Positions 54,446 to 62,857 of a DNA stretch of 64,000 nt are shown here, one piece after another. The DNA is from CALAED01 sp035765195 (GTDB lineage: Bacteria > Actinomycetota > Actinomycetes > Streptosporangiales > Streptosporangiaceae), in assembly GCA_035765195.1 (NCBI GenBank), contig DASTYC010000013.1, positions 1 through 64,000 of the forward strand. Reading direction: 5' to 3'. The notes under the pieces are model-generated. The model was not told the origin of the DNA. It ran no database searches and worked only from the letters and a program-made list of their open reading frames with translations. A program made the translations under genes and the position numbers. Position 1 is the stretch's first letter. Every line of letters begins with the position of its first letter.

Positions 54446-55504
54446 TCACCCCGAACCTTCGTCGCCGACTTCGAACAGAGTACCTGCAGTCGGCGGCACC
54501 GGCGGTGGAGCGAGCCCGACGTGCTCCCATGCCGCCCGGGTGGCGACTCGCCCCCGCGGCGTACGGGCCAGCAAGCCCTGCCTGACCAGAAACGGCTCCG
54601 CGACGACCTCGACGGTCTCGGGCTCCTCGCCCACTGAAACAGCGAGTGTGGAAAGTCCGACCGGCCCGCCCCCGAACGTGTGCATGAGCGCGCTCAGCAC
54701 CGCGCGGTCGAGCCGGTCGAGGCCGCGCTCGTCCACCTCGTACAACGTGAGGGCGGCCCGGGCGAGTTCCCGGGTGACCACGCCGTCGGCGCGCACCTCG
54801 GCGTAGTCGCGGACCCGCCGCAGCAGCCGGTTGGCGATGCGGGGCGTGCCGCGGGAACGCCCGGCGATCTCCGTGGCGGCGTCGTCGTGGATGTCGACCC
54901 GCAGCAGCCGGGCCGACCTTTTGACGATCACTTCGAGCTCGGCGGGCTCGTAGAAGTCCATGTGGGCCACAAAGCCGAACCGGTCGCGCAGCGGCGCCGG
55001 CAACAACCCCGCCCGCGTGGTGGCCCCCACCAGCGTGAACGGCGCGATGTCCAGCGGGATGGCGGTGGCCCCCGGGCCCTTGCCGACGACGACGTCGACG
55101 CGGAAGTCCTCCATCGCCACGTAGAGCATCTCCTCGGCGGGCCGGGCCATCCGGTGGATCTCGTCCACGAACAGCACCTCGCCCTCCGACAGCGTGGACA
55201 GCACCGCCGCCAGGTCGCCCGCGCGCTCGATGGCGGGGCCGGACGAGATCCGCAGCGGCCGGCTGAGCTCCGCGGCGATGATCATGGAGAGCGTGGTCTT
55301 GCCGAGGCCGGGCCCGCCGCTGAGCATGATGTGATCGGGCGGCCGACCGCGGCGCACCGCGCTCTGCAGCACCAGCGACAACTGTTCGCGCACCCGCTGC
55401 TGGCCGACGAACTCATCGAGCCGCTTGGGGCGCAGCGCCGCCTCGATCGCCTGTTCCTCGCCGTCGGCGACAGGCGAGACCACCCGATCGTCCGCCCCGC
55501 TCAC
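54446..55504 (-). CDS. ruvB: Holliday junction branch-migration helicase RuvB
   Basis: AAA+ motor of the RuvAB complex, 352 residues. Walker A GGPGLGKTT (about 60-68), Walker B LFVDEIHR (about 107-114), sensor 1 GATTRAGLLPAPLRDRFG, and the winged-helix C-domain with VGLSTLAVSVGEEPETVEVVAEPFL. The GTG at 55504 overlaps the stop of the repeat ORF upstream (GTGA). A longer frame (to 55540) exists only inside the repeats. Confidence 0.96.
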   Translation of the reverse strand: MSGADDRVVSPVADGEEQAIEAALRPKRLDEFVGQQRVREQLSLVLQSAVRRGRPPDHIMLSGGPGLGKTTLSMIIAAELSRPLRISSGPAIERAGDLAAVLSTLSEGEVLFVDEIHRMARPAEEMLYVAMEDFRVDVVVGKGPGATAIPLDIAPFTLVGATTRAGLLPAPLRDRFGFVAHMDFYEPAELEVIVKRSARLLRVDIHDDAATEIAGRSRGTPRIANRLLRRVRDYAEVRADGVVTRELARAALTLYEVDERGLDRLDRAVLSALMHTFGGGPVGLSTLAVSVGEEPETVEVVAEPFLVRQGLLARTPRGRVATRAAWEHVGLAPPPVPPTAGTLFEVGDEGSG

Positions 55505-55899
55505 AGCGCCCCCCGCGCAGCCTCGGCGCGCTCTAGACACGCGCTTCCCTCGTCGCTCGTCCCTCGCTCCTCAGTCCAGCGCGCGCCGCGCGCCTCCGGC
55601 GCGCTCAACGCCCCCCGCGCAGCCTCGGCGCGCTCTAGACACGCGCGTCCCTCGTCGCTCGTCCCTCGCTCAGTCCAGCGCGCGCCGCGCGCCTCCGGCG
55701 CGCTCAACGCCCCCCGCACAGCCTCGGCGCGCTCTAGACACGCGCTTCCCTCGCTCGTCCCTCGCTCAGTCCAGCGCGCGCCGCGCGCCTCCGGCGCGCT
55801 CAACGCCCCCCGCGCAGCCTCGGCGCGCTCTAGACACGCGCTTCCCTCGCTCGTCCCTCGCTCAGTCCAGCGCGCGCCGCGCGCCTGCGGCGCGCTCAT
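55501..55899 (-). CDS. Unrecognised 132-residue repeat ORF between ruvA and ruvB
   Basis: The ATG at 55899 overlaps the ruvA stop (ATGA), and the stop at 55503-55501 overlaps the ruvB GTG (GTGA). The product is Met plus four copies of a unit like SAPEARGARWTERGTSEGSA followed by CLERAEAARGAL, with lengths 32, 32, 33 and 34 residues. The sequence is hydrophilic, strongly charged, with one Cys and one Trp per unit, no signal peptide and no TM helix. All length changes are whole codons. Third-position G+C is about 26 of 32 per unit, lower than in ruvA and ruvB. Either a real coupled gene, or a repeat element that stays open so that translation of ruvB is kept. I recognise no domain. Confidence 0.5.
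   Translation of the reverse strand: MSAPQARGARWTERGTSEGSACLERAEAARGALSAPEARGARWTERGTSEGSACLERAEAVRGALSAPEARGARWTERGTSDEGRACLERAEAARGALSAPEARGARWTEERGTSDEGSACLERAEAARGAL
55507..55899. repeat. Four direct repeats of 96-102 bp, each with an 8-bp hairpin
   Basis: Units begin at 55507, 55609, 55708 and 55804 (102, 99, 96 and 96 bp). They differ by a few substitutions and two 3-bp insertions. Each unit contains TCTAGA and the inverted repeat GCGCGCCG/CGGCGCGC around an 8-nt loop (first copy 55581-55604; in the last copy one loop base differs). The array fills exactly the gap between ruvA and ruvB. Confidence 0.97.
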
Positions 55900-56510
55900 G
55901 GGCGAGAGAGCTTCTTGAGCGCGGACTTGAGCAGTGTGCCGACGTCGGGGGGCTCCTGACCGTCGAGGTCGGCGGCCACGGCGTCCACCGCCGCGTCCGC
56001 GTCTTTGGCCGGCCAGCCGAGGTTCACCAGGCCGGTGTGCACCTGGACGCGCCAGGACGCGGCGGCGACGACGTAGCGGGCGCCCGCGGCCGGGTCGTCG
56101 TCGCCGATGGGGCCGCCGAGGCGGTCCTTGAGCTCGAGGACGATGCGCTGCGCGCCCTTCTTGCCGATGCCGGGGACCAGGGTGAGCGCGGCGATGTCCT
56201 CGGTCGCGACGGCGCGGCGCAGCGCGTTCGGCGGGTGCACCGCCAGCATCGCGAGGGCCAGCCGCGGCCCCACGCCGCTGGCCGTCTGCAACAACTCGAA
56301 GACCGACCGCTCGTCTTCGTCGGCGAACCCGTACAGCGTCAGCGAGTCCTCTCGCACGACCAGCGAGGTCGGCACGTGCGCCCGCTCGCCGACCCGCAGC
56401 GCGGCGAGCGTGGCCGGCGTGCACTGGACGGACAGGCCCACCCCGCCCACGTCGACGACGGCGCCGTCAGGTCCGGCGGCCGCGACCTGGCCGCTCACGA
56501 AGGCGATCAT
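55896..56510 (-). CDS. ruvA: Holliday junction-binding protein RuvA
   Basis: Tetrameric DNA-junction protein of 204 residues. N-terminal OB domain (IAFVSGQVAAAGPDGAVVDVGGVG, about 2-25), two HhH motifs (LLQTASGVGPRLALAML and LTLVPGIGKKGAQRIVLEL) and the RuvB-contacting C-domain ending DVGTLLKSALKKLSRP. The start shares an A with the ruvC stop (TGATG). Its stop overlaps the repeat ORF. Confidence 0.96.
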   Translation of the reverse strand: MIAFVSGQVAAAGPDGAVVDVGGVGLSVQCTPATLAALRVGERAHVPTSLVVREDSLTLYGFADEDERSVFELLQTASGVGPRLALAMLAVHPPNALRRAVATEDIAALTLVPGIGKKGAQRIVLELKDRLGGPIGDDDPAAGARYVVAAASWRVQVHTGLVNLGWPAKDADAAVDAVAADLDGQEPPDVGTLLKSALKKLSRP

Positions 56511-57061
56511 CAGGACGTACCTCCTTGAGACGGGCCCGTCTGGCGCGTGAGCTGCGCCGCCCGGGCGGCGCGCTCCAGCCGGGCGCGCGCCCCGCCCCGC
56601 CACAGGTGGCAGATGGCCAGCGCGAGGGCGTCGGCGGCGTCGGCGGGCGTCGGGGCGGTCGCCAGCCCGAGCAGCCGGGTCACCATCATGGTCACCTGGG
56701 CCTTGTCGGCGCGGCCGTTTCCGGTGACCGCGGCCTTGGCCTCGCTCGGCGTGTGCAGAGCGACCGGCAGCCCGCGCCGCGCGGCGCAGACGATGGCGAC
56801 CGCGCCCGCCTGCGCGGTGCCCATGACGGTGCGGACGTTGTGCTGGCTGAAGACCCGTTCGACGGCGACCGCGTCGGGGCGCACGTCATCGAGGAGGGCG
56901 TCCAGATCGCGCTCGAGCTCGACCAGCCGCGTGCCGATGTCGTCGTCGGGACTCGTCCTGATCACGTGCACGCCCACCAGCGACAACGGCTTGCCCGGCG
57001 CGCCGTCGACGACGCCGACGCCGCATCTGGTGAGCCCGGGATCGACGCCGAGTACCCGCAC
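56510..57061 (-). CDS. ruvC: Holliday junction endonuclease RuvC
   Basis: Junction resolvase of 183 residues with the acidic catalytic residues in GVDPGL, AVERVF and ADALALAI. The GTG at 57061 gives the usual VRVLGVDPGLTRCG beginning and has AAGGGG upstream; the frame is open to 57079. First gene of ruvC-ruvA-(repeat ORF)-ruvB. Confidence 0.95.
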   Translation of the reverse strand: MRVLGVDPGLTRCGVGVVDGAPGKPLSLVGVHVIRTSPDDDIGTRLVELERDLDALLDDVRPDAVAVERVFSQHNVRTVMGTAQAGAVAIVCAARRGLPVALHTPSEAKAAVTGNGRADKAQVTMMVTRLLGLATAPTPADAADALALAICHLWRGGARARLERAARAAQLTRQTGPSQGGTS

Positions 57062-57161
57062 GACCACCCCTTCGACCACCTGTTCGCCATGAGGCTACCG
57101 CCCGACCGGCGCGCGGCGCCCGCGCCCGCGGGGCGTGTCGCGGATCCGCCGGTCAGCGCGG

Positions 57162-58322
57162 TCAAAAGTCGTCGAGCATGAACGCCGTGGCGCCGAACAC
57201 GGCGTCGAGCACGGCCGGGTCGCCGCCGTCGAGCAGGCCGGCCCGGCTCAGCGTGCCGACCGGAACGCCTGCGTACAGGGCCGCCAGACCCCGCTCGGTC
57301 ATCCGCACGGCATCGGCGCGCTCGGCGGCCCGCTCGAGCCGGCCCCGCCCGTCGGCCACGACGAGCCGCCAGCCGCCGGCGTTCGCCGGCCGCAGTGGGT
57401 CGTGGACGACCAGCGGCACGTCGGCGCCGGCCGCGGCGGGGAAGCCGCGGGCGGCGATCGCCGCCGGGGCGTCCACGATCCGCAGCATCCACGGCGATCG
57501 CGCGAGCCGCTCGCCGGTCCGGTCGCGCAGCAGCCACAGGAGGGGGTCGTGCGGGGATATCCGGGCCCGTACGGTCTCGGCCGTGGAGGAGCCGGAGCCG
57601 ACCAGAGCCCACAGCGCGCGTGCCGTCGCGGCGGAGCCGGCGACCGCACGTTCGACGACGAGTTCGCTCGCGTCGTCGTTCCAGTGGTAGGCGACGAAGC
57701 CGTCGTCGGCCAGGTAGGCGAACAGCCCGGGCTCGTCGAGGGACCAGCGTACGAAGGCCTCGCCGTTGTCGAGCGGCCCGGCGTCCCTGCCCGCCGCGTG
57801 CACCGCGCGCAGCACGGCCACGACCTCCGCCGCGTCATCGGGCCCCGCCTGGCGAACCTTGACGGCGTCGGCGGCGTCGCCGCCCAGCTCGCGCAGCACC
57901 TCGGCCCGGAAGGTGGTCCAGTGCTGGGCGCCCGCGTGTTCGAAGCCGACGCGGCGATAGACGGGCGAGGTGGCCGGATACAGCGCCGACAGCGGCCGCC
58001 CCCGCTCGGCGATGAGCTCGATCAGGGCCGCCGCGAGCCGGGCGCCCACGCCTTTGCCGCGCTCGTCGGGGGCGACGTAGACGCTGGCCACGCCGCCCAT
58101 CGGCACCGCGGCGCCGTGCCACCACTGCTCCATGGGGTGAAAACGGCCGGAGGCGACCAGCCGGGCTCCGTCGTAGCAGCCGAGCACCCTGCGCTCGGCG
58201 AAGGCCAGGTCAAGCTGCGGCAGCACCCGTTCGCGCGCCGCCGCCGACATCGGCCCGAACGCGCGAGTCCGCAGGTCGAACAGAGCGTCTCGGTCCTCGG
58301 GGACCACAAACCTGATCTCCAC
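57162..58322 (-). CDS. Eis-like GNAT N-acetyltransferase
   Basis: Product of 386 residues in the three-domain Eis arrangement: N-terminal GNAT (VPMGGVASVYVAPDERGKGVGARL, acetyl-CoA loop about 75-98), a second GNAT-like domain, and a C-terminal sterol-carrier-type domain. The chain ends in Phe, the residue whose carboxylate serves as base in Eis enzymes. Members acetylate amines including aminoglycosides and peptides; the substrate here is not known. The gene lies between yebC and ruvC, 100 nt from ruvC. Confidence 0.87.
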   Translation of the reverse strand: MEIRFVVPEDRDALFDLRTRAFGPMSAAARERVLPQLDLAFAERRVLGCYDGARLVASGRFHPMEQWWHGAAVPMGGVASVYVAPDERGKGVGARLAAALIELIAERGRPLSALYPATSPVYRRVGFEHAGAQHWTTFRAEVLRELGGDAADAVKVRQAGPDDAAEVVAVLRAVHAAGRDAGPLDNGEAFVRWSLDEPGLFAYLADDGFVAYHWNDDASELVVERAVAGSAATARALWALVGSGSSTAETVRARISPHDPLLWLLRDRTGERLARSPWMLRIVDAPAAIAARGFPAAAGADVPLVVHDPLRPANAGGWRLVVADGRGRLERAAERADAVRMTERGLAALYAGVPVGTLSRAGLLDGGDPAVLDAVFGATAFMLDDF

Positions 58323-58397
58323 GGGCCACCACGCTAGTGCGCGGGGCCGGCGGCCCGCGAACGGATTACGGACCGCTGATCGGCACGTCGGCCGAGC

Positions 58398-59147
58398 TCA
58401 CCCGATCTTTTCCATGATCTCGTCGGAGACGTCGAAGTTCGCGAAGACGTCCTGGACGTCGTCGGAGTCCTCGAGCGCCTCGAGCAGCCGGAAGATCTTC
58501 TTGGCGTTCTCCTCGTCGAGGGGCACGCTGACGCTGGGCAGCCAGTTCACGTCGGCCGACTCATAGTCGATGCTTGCCTCCTGCAGCGCGGAGCGCACCG
58601 CGACCAGGTCGCCGGCCTCGCAGACCACCTCGAACGTCTCGCCGAGGTCGTTGACCTCTTCGGCGCCGGCGTCCAGGACGGCCATCATCACGTCGTCCTC
58701 GCTGGTGCCGTCCTTGGGGACGATGACGACGCCCTTGCGGGTGAACAGGTAGGAGACCGAGCCCGGATCGGCCATCGACCCGCCGTTGCGCGTCATGATG
58801 GTGCGGACCTCGGAGGCGGCCCGGTTCCGGTTGTCGGTCAGGCACTCGATGAGGATCGCCACCCCGCCGGGGGCATACCCCTCATAGGTGATGTTCTGCC
58901 AGTCGGCCCCGCCGGCCTCCTCGCCGGCCCCGCGCCGGCGCGCACGCTCGATGTTGTCGTTGGGGACCGAGTTCTTCTTGGCCTTCTGGATGGCGTCGAA
59001 CAGCGTCGGGTTGCCCTCCGGATCGCCGCCGCCGGTACGCGCCGCGACCTCGACGTTCTTGATCAGCTTGGCGAAGAGCTTGCCCCGCTTGGCGTCGAGT
59101 GCCGCCTTCTTGTGCTTCGTCGTCGCCCACTTGGAATGGCCGGACAT
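58398..59147 (-). CDS. yebC: YebC/PmpR-family protein (TACO1 type)
   Basis: Product of 249 residues with MSGHSKWATTKHKKAALDAKRGKLFAKLIK compressed as the family start, GAGEEAGGADWQNITYEGYAP, and an acidic C-terminal domain. The family has been described as transcription regulators and as factors that help ribosomes at stalling motifs. It follows pdxT after 3 nt, a conserved actinobacterial arrangement. Confidence 0.95.
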   Translation of the reverse strand: MSGHSKWATTKHKKAALDAKRGKLFAKLIKNVEVAARTGGGDPEGNPTLFDAIQKAKKNSVPNDNIERARRRGAGEEAGGADWQNITYEGYAPGGVAILIECLTDNRNRAASEVRTIMTRNGGSMADPGSVSYLFTRKGVVIVPKDGTSEDDVMMAVLDAGAEEVNDLGETFEVVCEAGDLVAVRSALQEASIDYESADVNWLPSVSVPLDEENAKKIFRLLEALEDSDDVQDVFANFDVSDEIMEKIG

Positions 59148-59150
59148 TCG

Positions 59151-59777
59151 CTAATCCTCCTGCTCCCCGCTCGCCTGGTCCAGGGCCCGGCGCACCAGAT
59201 CGACGAAGTACCTGTGCACTCGGTGGTCGCCCGTCAGCTCGGGGTGAAAGGCCGTGGCCATGAGGTTCCCCTGACGGACGGCGACGATCCTACCGGCGGA
59301 CTCGCCCCGCTCCGTCCGGCCGAGCACCTCGACCCCGGGCCCGACCGCCTCCACCCAGGGTGCCCTGATGAAGACGGCATGGTACGGCGTGGGTCCCATC
59401 TCGGCGAGGTGGACGTCGGATTCGAAGGAGTCGACCTGACGGCCGAAGGCGTTCCGCCGGACCAGCATGTCGATGCCGCCGATCGTCTCCTGACCGGCGG
59501 CGCCGTCGGCGATCCGGTCGGCCAGCATGATCATGCCGGCGCAGGAGCCGTACGCGGGCAGCCCGGCCTCGACGCGCTTGCGCAGCGGTTCGAGCAGCTC
59601 GAACGATCTGGCCAGCCGCCACATCGTCGTCGACTCGCCGCCGGGGACGACCAGCCCGTCGATGCCTTCGAGCTCTTCCGGGCGGCGGACGATACGCGTC
59701 GCGGCGCCACAGGAGGCCAGCGCACGCAGATGCTCACGAACGTCGCCCTGCAGGGCGAGCACGCCGATGGTCGGCAC
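59151..59777 (-). CDS. pdxT: Pyridoxal 5'-phosphate synthase glutaminase subunit PdxT
   Basis: Glutaminase feeding ammonia to PdxS. The 208-residue product has GVLALQGDVREHLRAL at the start, GGESTTM, the nucleophile Cys in YGSCAGMIML (about 78), and the His-Glu pair in FHPELTGD (about 175). The GTG at 59777 is chosen by family length; the ribosome-binding site is weak. Between it and pdxS lies one unknown gene. Confidence 0.95.
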   Translation of the reverse strand: MPTIGVLALQGDVREHLRALASCGAATRIVRRPEELEGIDGLVVPGGESTTMWRLARSFELLEPLRKRVEAGLPAYGSCAGMIMLADRIADGAAGQETIGGIDMLVRRNAFGRQVDSFESDVHLAEMGPTPYHAVFIRAPWVEAVGPGVEVLGRTERGESAGRIVAVRQGNLMATAFHPELTGDHRVHRYFVDLVRRALDQASGEQED

Positions 59778-59916
59778 GGAGGGACCAGCCTTTCGATGCG
59801 ATCGGGGAATCGATGTGGTGGGCGGCGGCCGCGAGAGCGGCCACCCCACGAATGACGTTCACCAGGAACAACGTTCCGGGCCCTGCCCGGCTTCCCCGCG
59901 CCGGGGCGCCCGCGGG

Positions 59917-60531
59917 TCAGCCGAGCTTGAAGCGGCGCAGCGGCAGGTCGAGGGCCAGGAAGCCGTCGTCGGCGCGGTCGGTCAGCGACCGGCCGAACAG
60001 GTGCGCCCTGGCCAGTTCGAGCCCGAACTCCTCTGGGTCGAACGGCAGCGGCAGGTCGGACCCGCCGGCGTCGATGGCGGCCCAGTAGGGCGCCTCGGCG
60101 GGCAGCCGCTCGCCCTGGTCGACGACGACGCCGTCGTCGGCGGTGACGAACACGTCGCGGACCAGCTCGCCCTTCTCGTACCAGCGGAACCACGCCCCGG
60201 ACAGCACGCTGTTGAGCACGAGCACTCCGCAGCCGGCGCCGGGCAGCGCGCACGCCACCGTGTCGGCGACCCGGCGGGCGTCGTCGTCGAGCTGGAACAG
60301 CCTGCGGTCGCAGACGATCACCGCGTCGCCGTACGCCCCGACGAACACCTCGTCGTCGTAGGGCCACAGCGCGAAGTCGAGCATGGTCTCGCCGGTCTCG
60401 ACGAGGGTCGCCGTCGGGTAGAGGTGGCGGGCCAGCTCCTGGGCGGCGGCCGGGTCGGGCGTGAGCCCGGATCGGAACACGGCGTCAGGGGCTCCCACGC
60501 TCGCGCACGCCAAGGCGACCGACCACCCCAT
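59917..60531 (-). CDS. Conserved-type hypothetical protein encoded between pdxS and pdxT
   Basis: Product of 204 residues, no signal peptide or TM helix, acidic overall. Notable stretches are MLDFALWPYDDEVFVGAYGDAVIVC and GAWFRWYEKGELVRDVFVT. It resembles a group of actinobacterial proteins found near pdxST (possibly DUF6928), but I am not certain. It is flanked by 139- and 141-nt gaps, so it may be separately transcribed. Function unknown. Confidence 0.75.
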   Translation of the reverse strand: MGWSVALACASVGAPDAVFRSGLTPDPAAAQELARHLYPTATLVETGETMLDFALWPYDDEVFVGAYGDAVIVCDRRLFQLDDDARRVADTVACALPGAGCGVLVLNSVLSGAWFRWYEKGELVRDVFVTADDGVVVDQGERLPAEAPYWAAIDAGGSDLPLPFDPEEFGLELARAHLFGRSLTDRADDGFLALDLPLRRFKLG

Positions 60532-60566
60532 GCCTGATGCCGTCCTTCCCGCCTCGAGCCCACTCC

Positions 60567-60583
60567 GGCCACGGGCCGTGGCC
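60567..60583. terminator. Hairpin GGCCACG/CGTGGCC downstream of pdxS
   Basis: A 7-bp perfect stem with a 3-nt loop, 90 nt after the pdxS stop and 36 nt before the next gene. No U-run follows on the minus strand. It may weaken read-through from pdxS. Confidence 0.35.
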
Positions 60584-60672
60584 AGCGTAACGCGCCAGGC
60601 CGGGCCATGTGGAGAGGCGAAATCGCCGTTCCACCCCCTTTCGCGCCGATCGGACGTGACCTGCGGTCGCGT

Positions 60673-61599
60673 TCACCAACCGCGCCCGGCGAGCCGTTCG
60701 GAATCGGCCAGGCCCGAGACGTTGATGCCGACCATCGGCTCGCCGAGCCCGCGCGACACCTTCGCGATCACGTCGGGGTCGTCGTAGAACGTGGTGGCCT
60801 TGACGATCGCCTCGGCCCGCTTGGCCGGGTCGCCGGACTTGAAGATGCCCGAGCCGACGAACACGCCCTCGGCGCCGAGCTGCATCATCATCGCGGCGTC
60901 GGCCGGGGTGGCGATGCCGCCGGCGGTGAACAGCACGACCGGCAGCTTGCCCGTGCGCGCGACCTCCCGTACCAGGTCGTAGGGCGCCCGCAGGTCCTTG
61001 GCCGCGACGTAGAGCTCGTCGTCGGGCAGCGCGCCGAGCCGCCGCATCTCCTGGCGGATCTGGCGCATGTGCATGGTGGCGTTGGAGACGTCTCCGGTGC
61101 CCGCCTCGCCCTTGGACCGGATCATCGCCGCGCCCTCGGCGATGCGCCGCAGCGCCTCGCCCAGGTTGGTGGCCCCGCATACGAACGGCACGGTGAAGGC
61201 CCACTTGTCGATGTGGTTGGCGTAGTCGGCAGGGGTGAGCACCTCGGACTCGTCGATGTAGTCGACGCCGAGGGCCTGCAGCACCTGCGCCTCCACGAAA
61301 TGACCGATTCGCGCCTTGGCCATGACCGGAATCGACACGGCCTGGATGATGCCGTCGATCATGTCGGGATCGCTCATGCGCGAGACGCCGCCTTCGGCTC
61401 TGATGTCGGCGGGCACGCGTTCCAGCGCCATGACCGCGACCGCGCCGGCGTCCTCGGCGATCTTGGCCTGCTCCGGCGTGACGACATCCATGATCACGCC
61501 GCCTTTGAGCATCTCCGCCATGCCGCGCTTGACGCGGGCGGTGCCCACCTCGGGCGCGGGCGCGGCGCCGCTCCCGGGGGTCGAGTTATCAGTTGACAC
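60673..61599 (-). CDS. pdxS: Pyridoxal 5'-phosphate synthase subunit PdxS
   Basis: Makes PLP from ribose 5-phosphate, glyceraldehyde 3-phosphate and ammonia. The 308-residue TIM-barrel protein has PVMAKARIGHFVEAQ with the Schiff-base lysine, RSKGEAGTGDVSNAT with the second lysine, and GGIATPADAAMMMQLGA. GTG start. An imperfect element CTACC-N8-GGTAG lies at 61631-61648 upstream and could be a regulator site or part of the promoter. Confidence 0.96.
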   Translation of the reverse strand: MSTDNSTPGSGAAPAPEVGTARVKRGMAEMLKGGVIMDVVTPEQAKIAEDAGAVAVMALERVPADIRAEGGVSRMSDPDMIDGIIQAVSIPVMAKARIGHFVEAQVLQALGVDYIDESEVLTPADYANHIDKWAFTVPFVCGATNLGEALRRIAEGAAMIRSKGEAGTGDVSNATMHMRQIRQEMRRLGALPDDELYVAAKDLRAPYDLVREVARTGKLPVVLFTAGGIATPADAAMMMQLGAEGVFVGSGIFKSGDPAKRAEAIVKATTFYDDPDVIAKVSRGLGEPMVGINVSGLADSERLAGRGW

Positions 61600-61740
61600 G
61601 GCGTGCTACCTCACGAGAAACCGACGATTGCTACCTAGACAATGGTAGGTCGGATGAGGTAACGACTCTCCGGCCAATCCCACGCAGTGGTCTGGTCGCC
61701 GTTCACGCCGGGGCGGCTGGCCCCGATCGGGTGGCCCGGC

Positions 61741-62760
61741 TCAGGGGACGCGCGGTTTGCCCTTGTTGACGAGGACCACCCAGACCTGGCCGGTGGCGAA
61801 GGTCATCGGCGCCCCCGACGTCGTGGTGAACGTGGTGCCCTTGCCCTCCGACGGCCGCGACCACTTGGCGGCGTAGGACTTGCCGTCGCGGAGCACGACG
61901 GCCCGGCCGGTGCCGACCGTCTGCACCAGCGGCGTGTAGTTGCCGAGGAAGTCGTGGAAGCGCGAGCGCGTGGTCTTCGCGTACTGCACCACCACGGTCG
62001 GGGCGCCCAGCTGACCGCCCTCCGCGGCCTTGTCCGCGCGGCCGTCGTAGTAGGCCAGCCAGCGTTTTTGCCTGCTCGACCAGCGAAAGCTCATCGTGCC
62101 CGACGGCCAGCGCGCGGTGAACCGGCTGGTCCGCTTGCCGCCGTCCGGCGCCGGGCCGAACCGGAAGCCGATGTCGCGGGGCTTGCCCGTCTTGGGCGCC
62201 CTGGCGAGGAGCGCCTTGGTGGTCGCGAAGAGGTTGTAGGGCGCGGGCCGGCCGCCGGCCCGGTAGTAGGCGCCGCCCGCGTGGTCCGGCGACACGTCGT
62301 ACAGCGGCGCCCGCCGGACGTACGGCTTCATCTTGCTCTGCACGCCGGAGTAGGCCAGCGCCGGGCGCCCGAACTGATGGAGGATGTGCAGGTCTGAGAT
62401 GCGGGCGCTGCGCACCGGACCGACCCTGGCGGGGAGCTTGGAGGAGAACACCGCCATGATCCGGGTCACCCCGCCCTCGACCTGCTCGACGTAGACGATG
62501 TCGGCCGAGCGCAGGCCCAGCTGCGGGTGGGCGGAGTGCGTGTTGTCGATCTTCACGGCCAGCACCGGGTTGTGCAGGCCCCGGGTGCCGCCGGTGAACG
62601 GGTGGGTCGCCGGCGCCGTGGGCGACGGCGACGCGCTCGTGCCGGCGGGCGCGGGCGCCGGTGGCGGCGGCGCCTGCCGCGAACCGCTCGAGCAGGCGAC
62701 GAGCGCCACGCAGACGAGGGCTCCCTCGGCCACGACCAGCCGGCGCGTGTGGAATCGCAC
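61741..62760 (-). CDS. DUF3048 (YerB-like) lipoprotein
   Basis: Product of 339 residues. A lipoprotein signal (LVCVALVACSS) is followed by a Pro/Ala linker and the DUF3048 domain: VLAVKIDNTHSAHPQLGLRSADIVYVE, ARVGPVRSARISDLHILHQF, and the C-terminal domain with FTTTSGAPMTFATGQVWVVLV. The GTG at 62760 is preceded by AAAGGG. Function of the family is not established; likely envelope-associated. Confidence 0.88.
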   Translation of the reverse strand: MRFHTRRLVVAEGALVCVALVACSSGSRQAPPPPAPAPAGTSASPSPTAPATHPFTGGTRGLHNPVLAVKIDNTHSAHPQLGLRSADIVYVEQVEGGVTRIMAVFSSKLPARVGPVRSARISDLHILHQFGRPALAYSGVQSKMKPYVRRAPLYDVSPDHAGGAYYRAGGRPAPYNLFATTKALLARAPKTGKPRDIGFRFGPAPDGGKRTSRFTARWPSGTMSFRWSSRQKRWLAYYDGRADKAAEGGQLGAPTVVVQYAKTTRSRFHDFLGNYTPLVQTVGTGRAVVLRDGKSYAAKWSRPSEGKGTTFTTTSGAPMTFATGQVWVVLVNKGKPRVP

Positions 62761-62857
62761 GATTAACCCTTTCCGGACGACATCTCGCCCGAGGCTAACC
62801 GACCTGGAGCCGCCGCGAGAACGGATGACCAAGCCGATCCGGCTGATCACGGGCCGG

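Noticed and set aside
55507..55899. CRISPR-like array
   Set aside because: The repeats are contiguous with no spacers and there are no cas genes; lengths of 96-102 bp do not fit.
54680..55918. Plus-strand frame reading through the ruv repeats
   Set aside because: It is antisense to ruvB over most of its length. The minus-strand frame fits the ruvA and ruvB boundaries instead.
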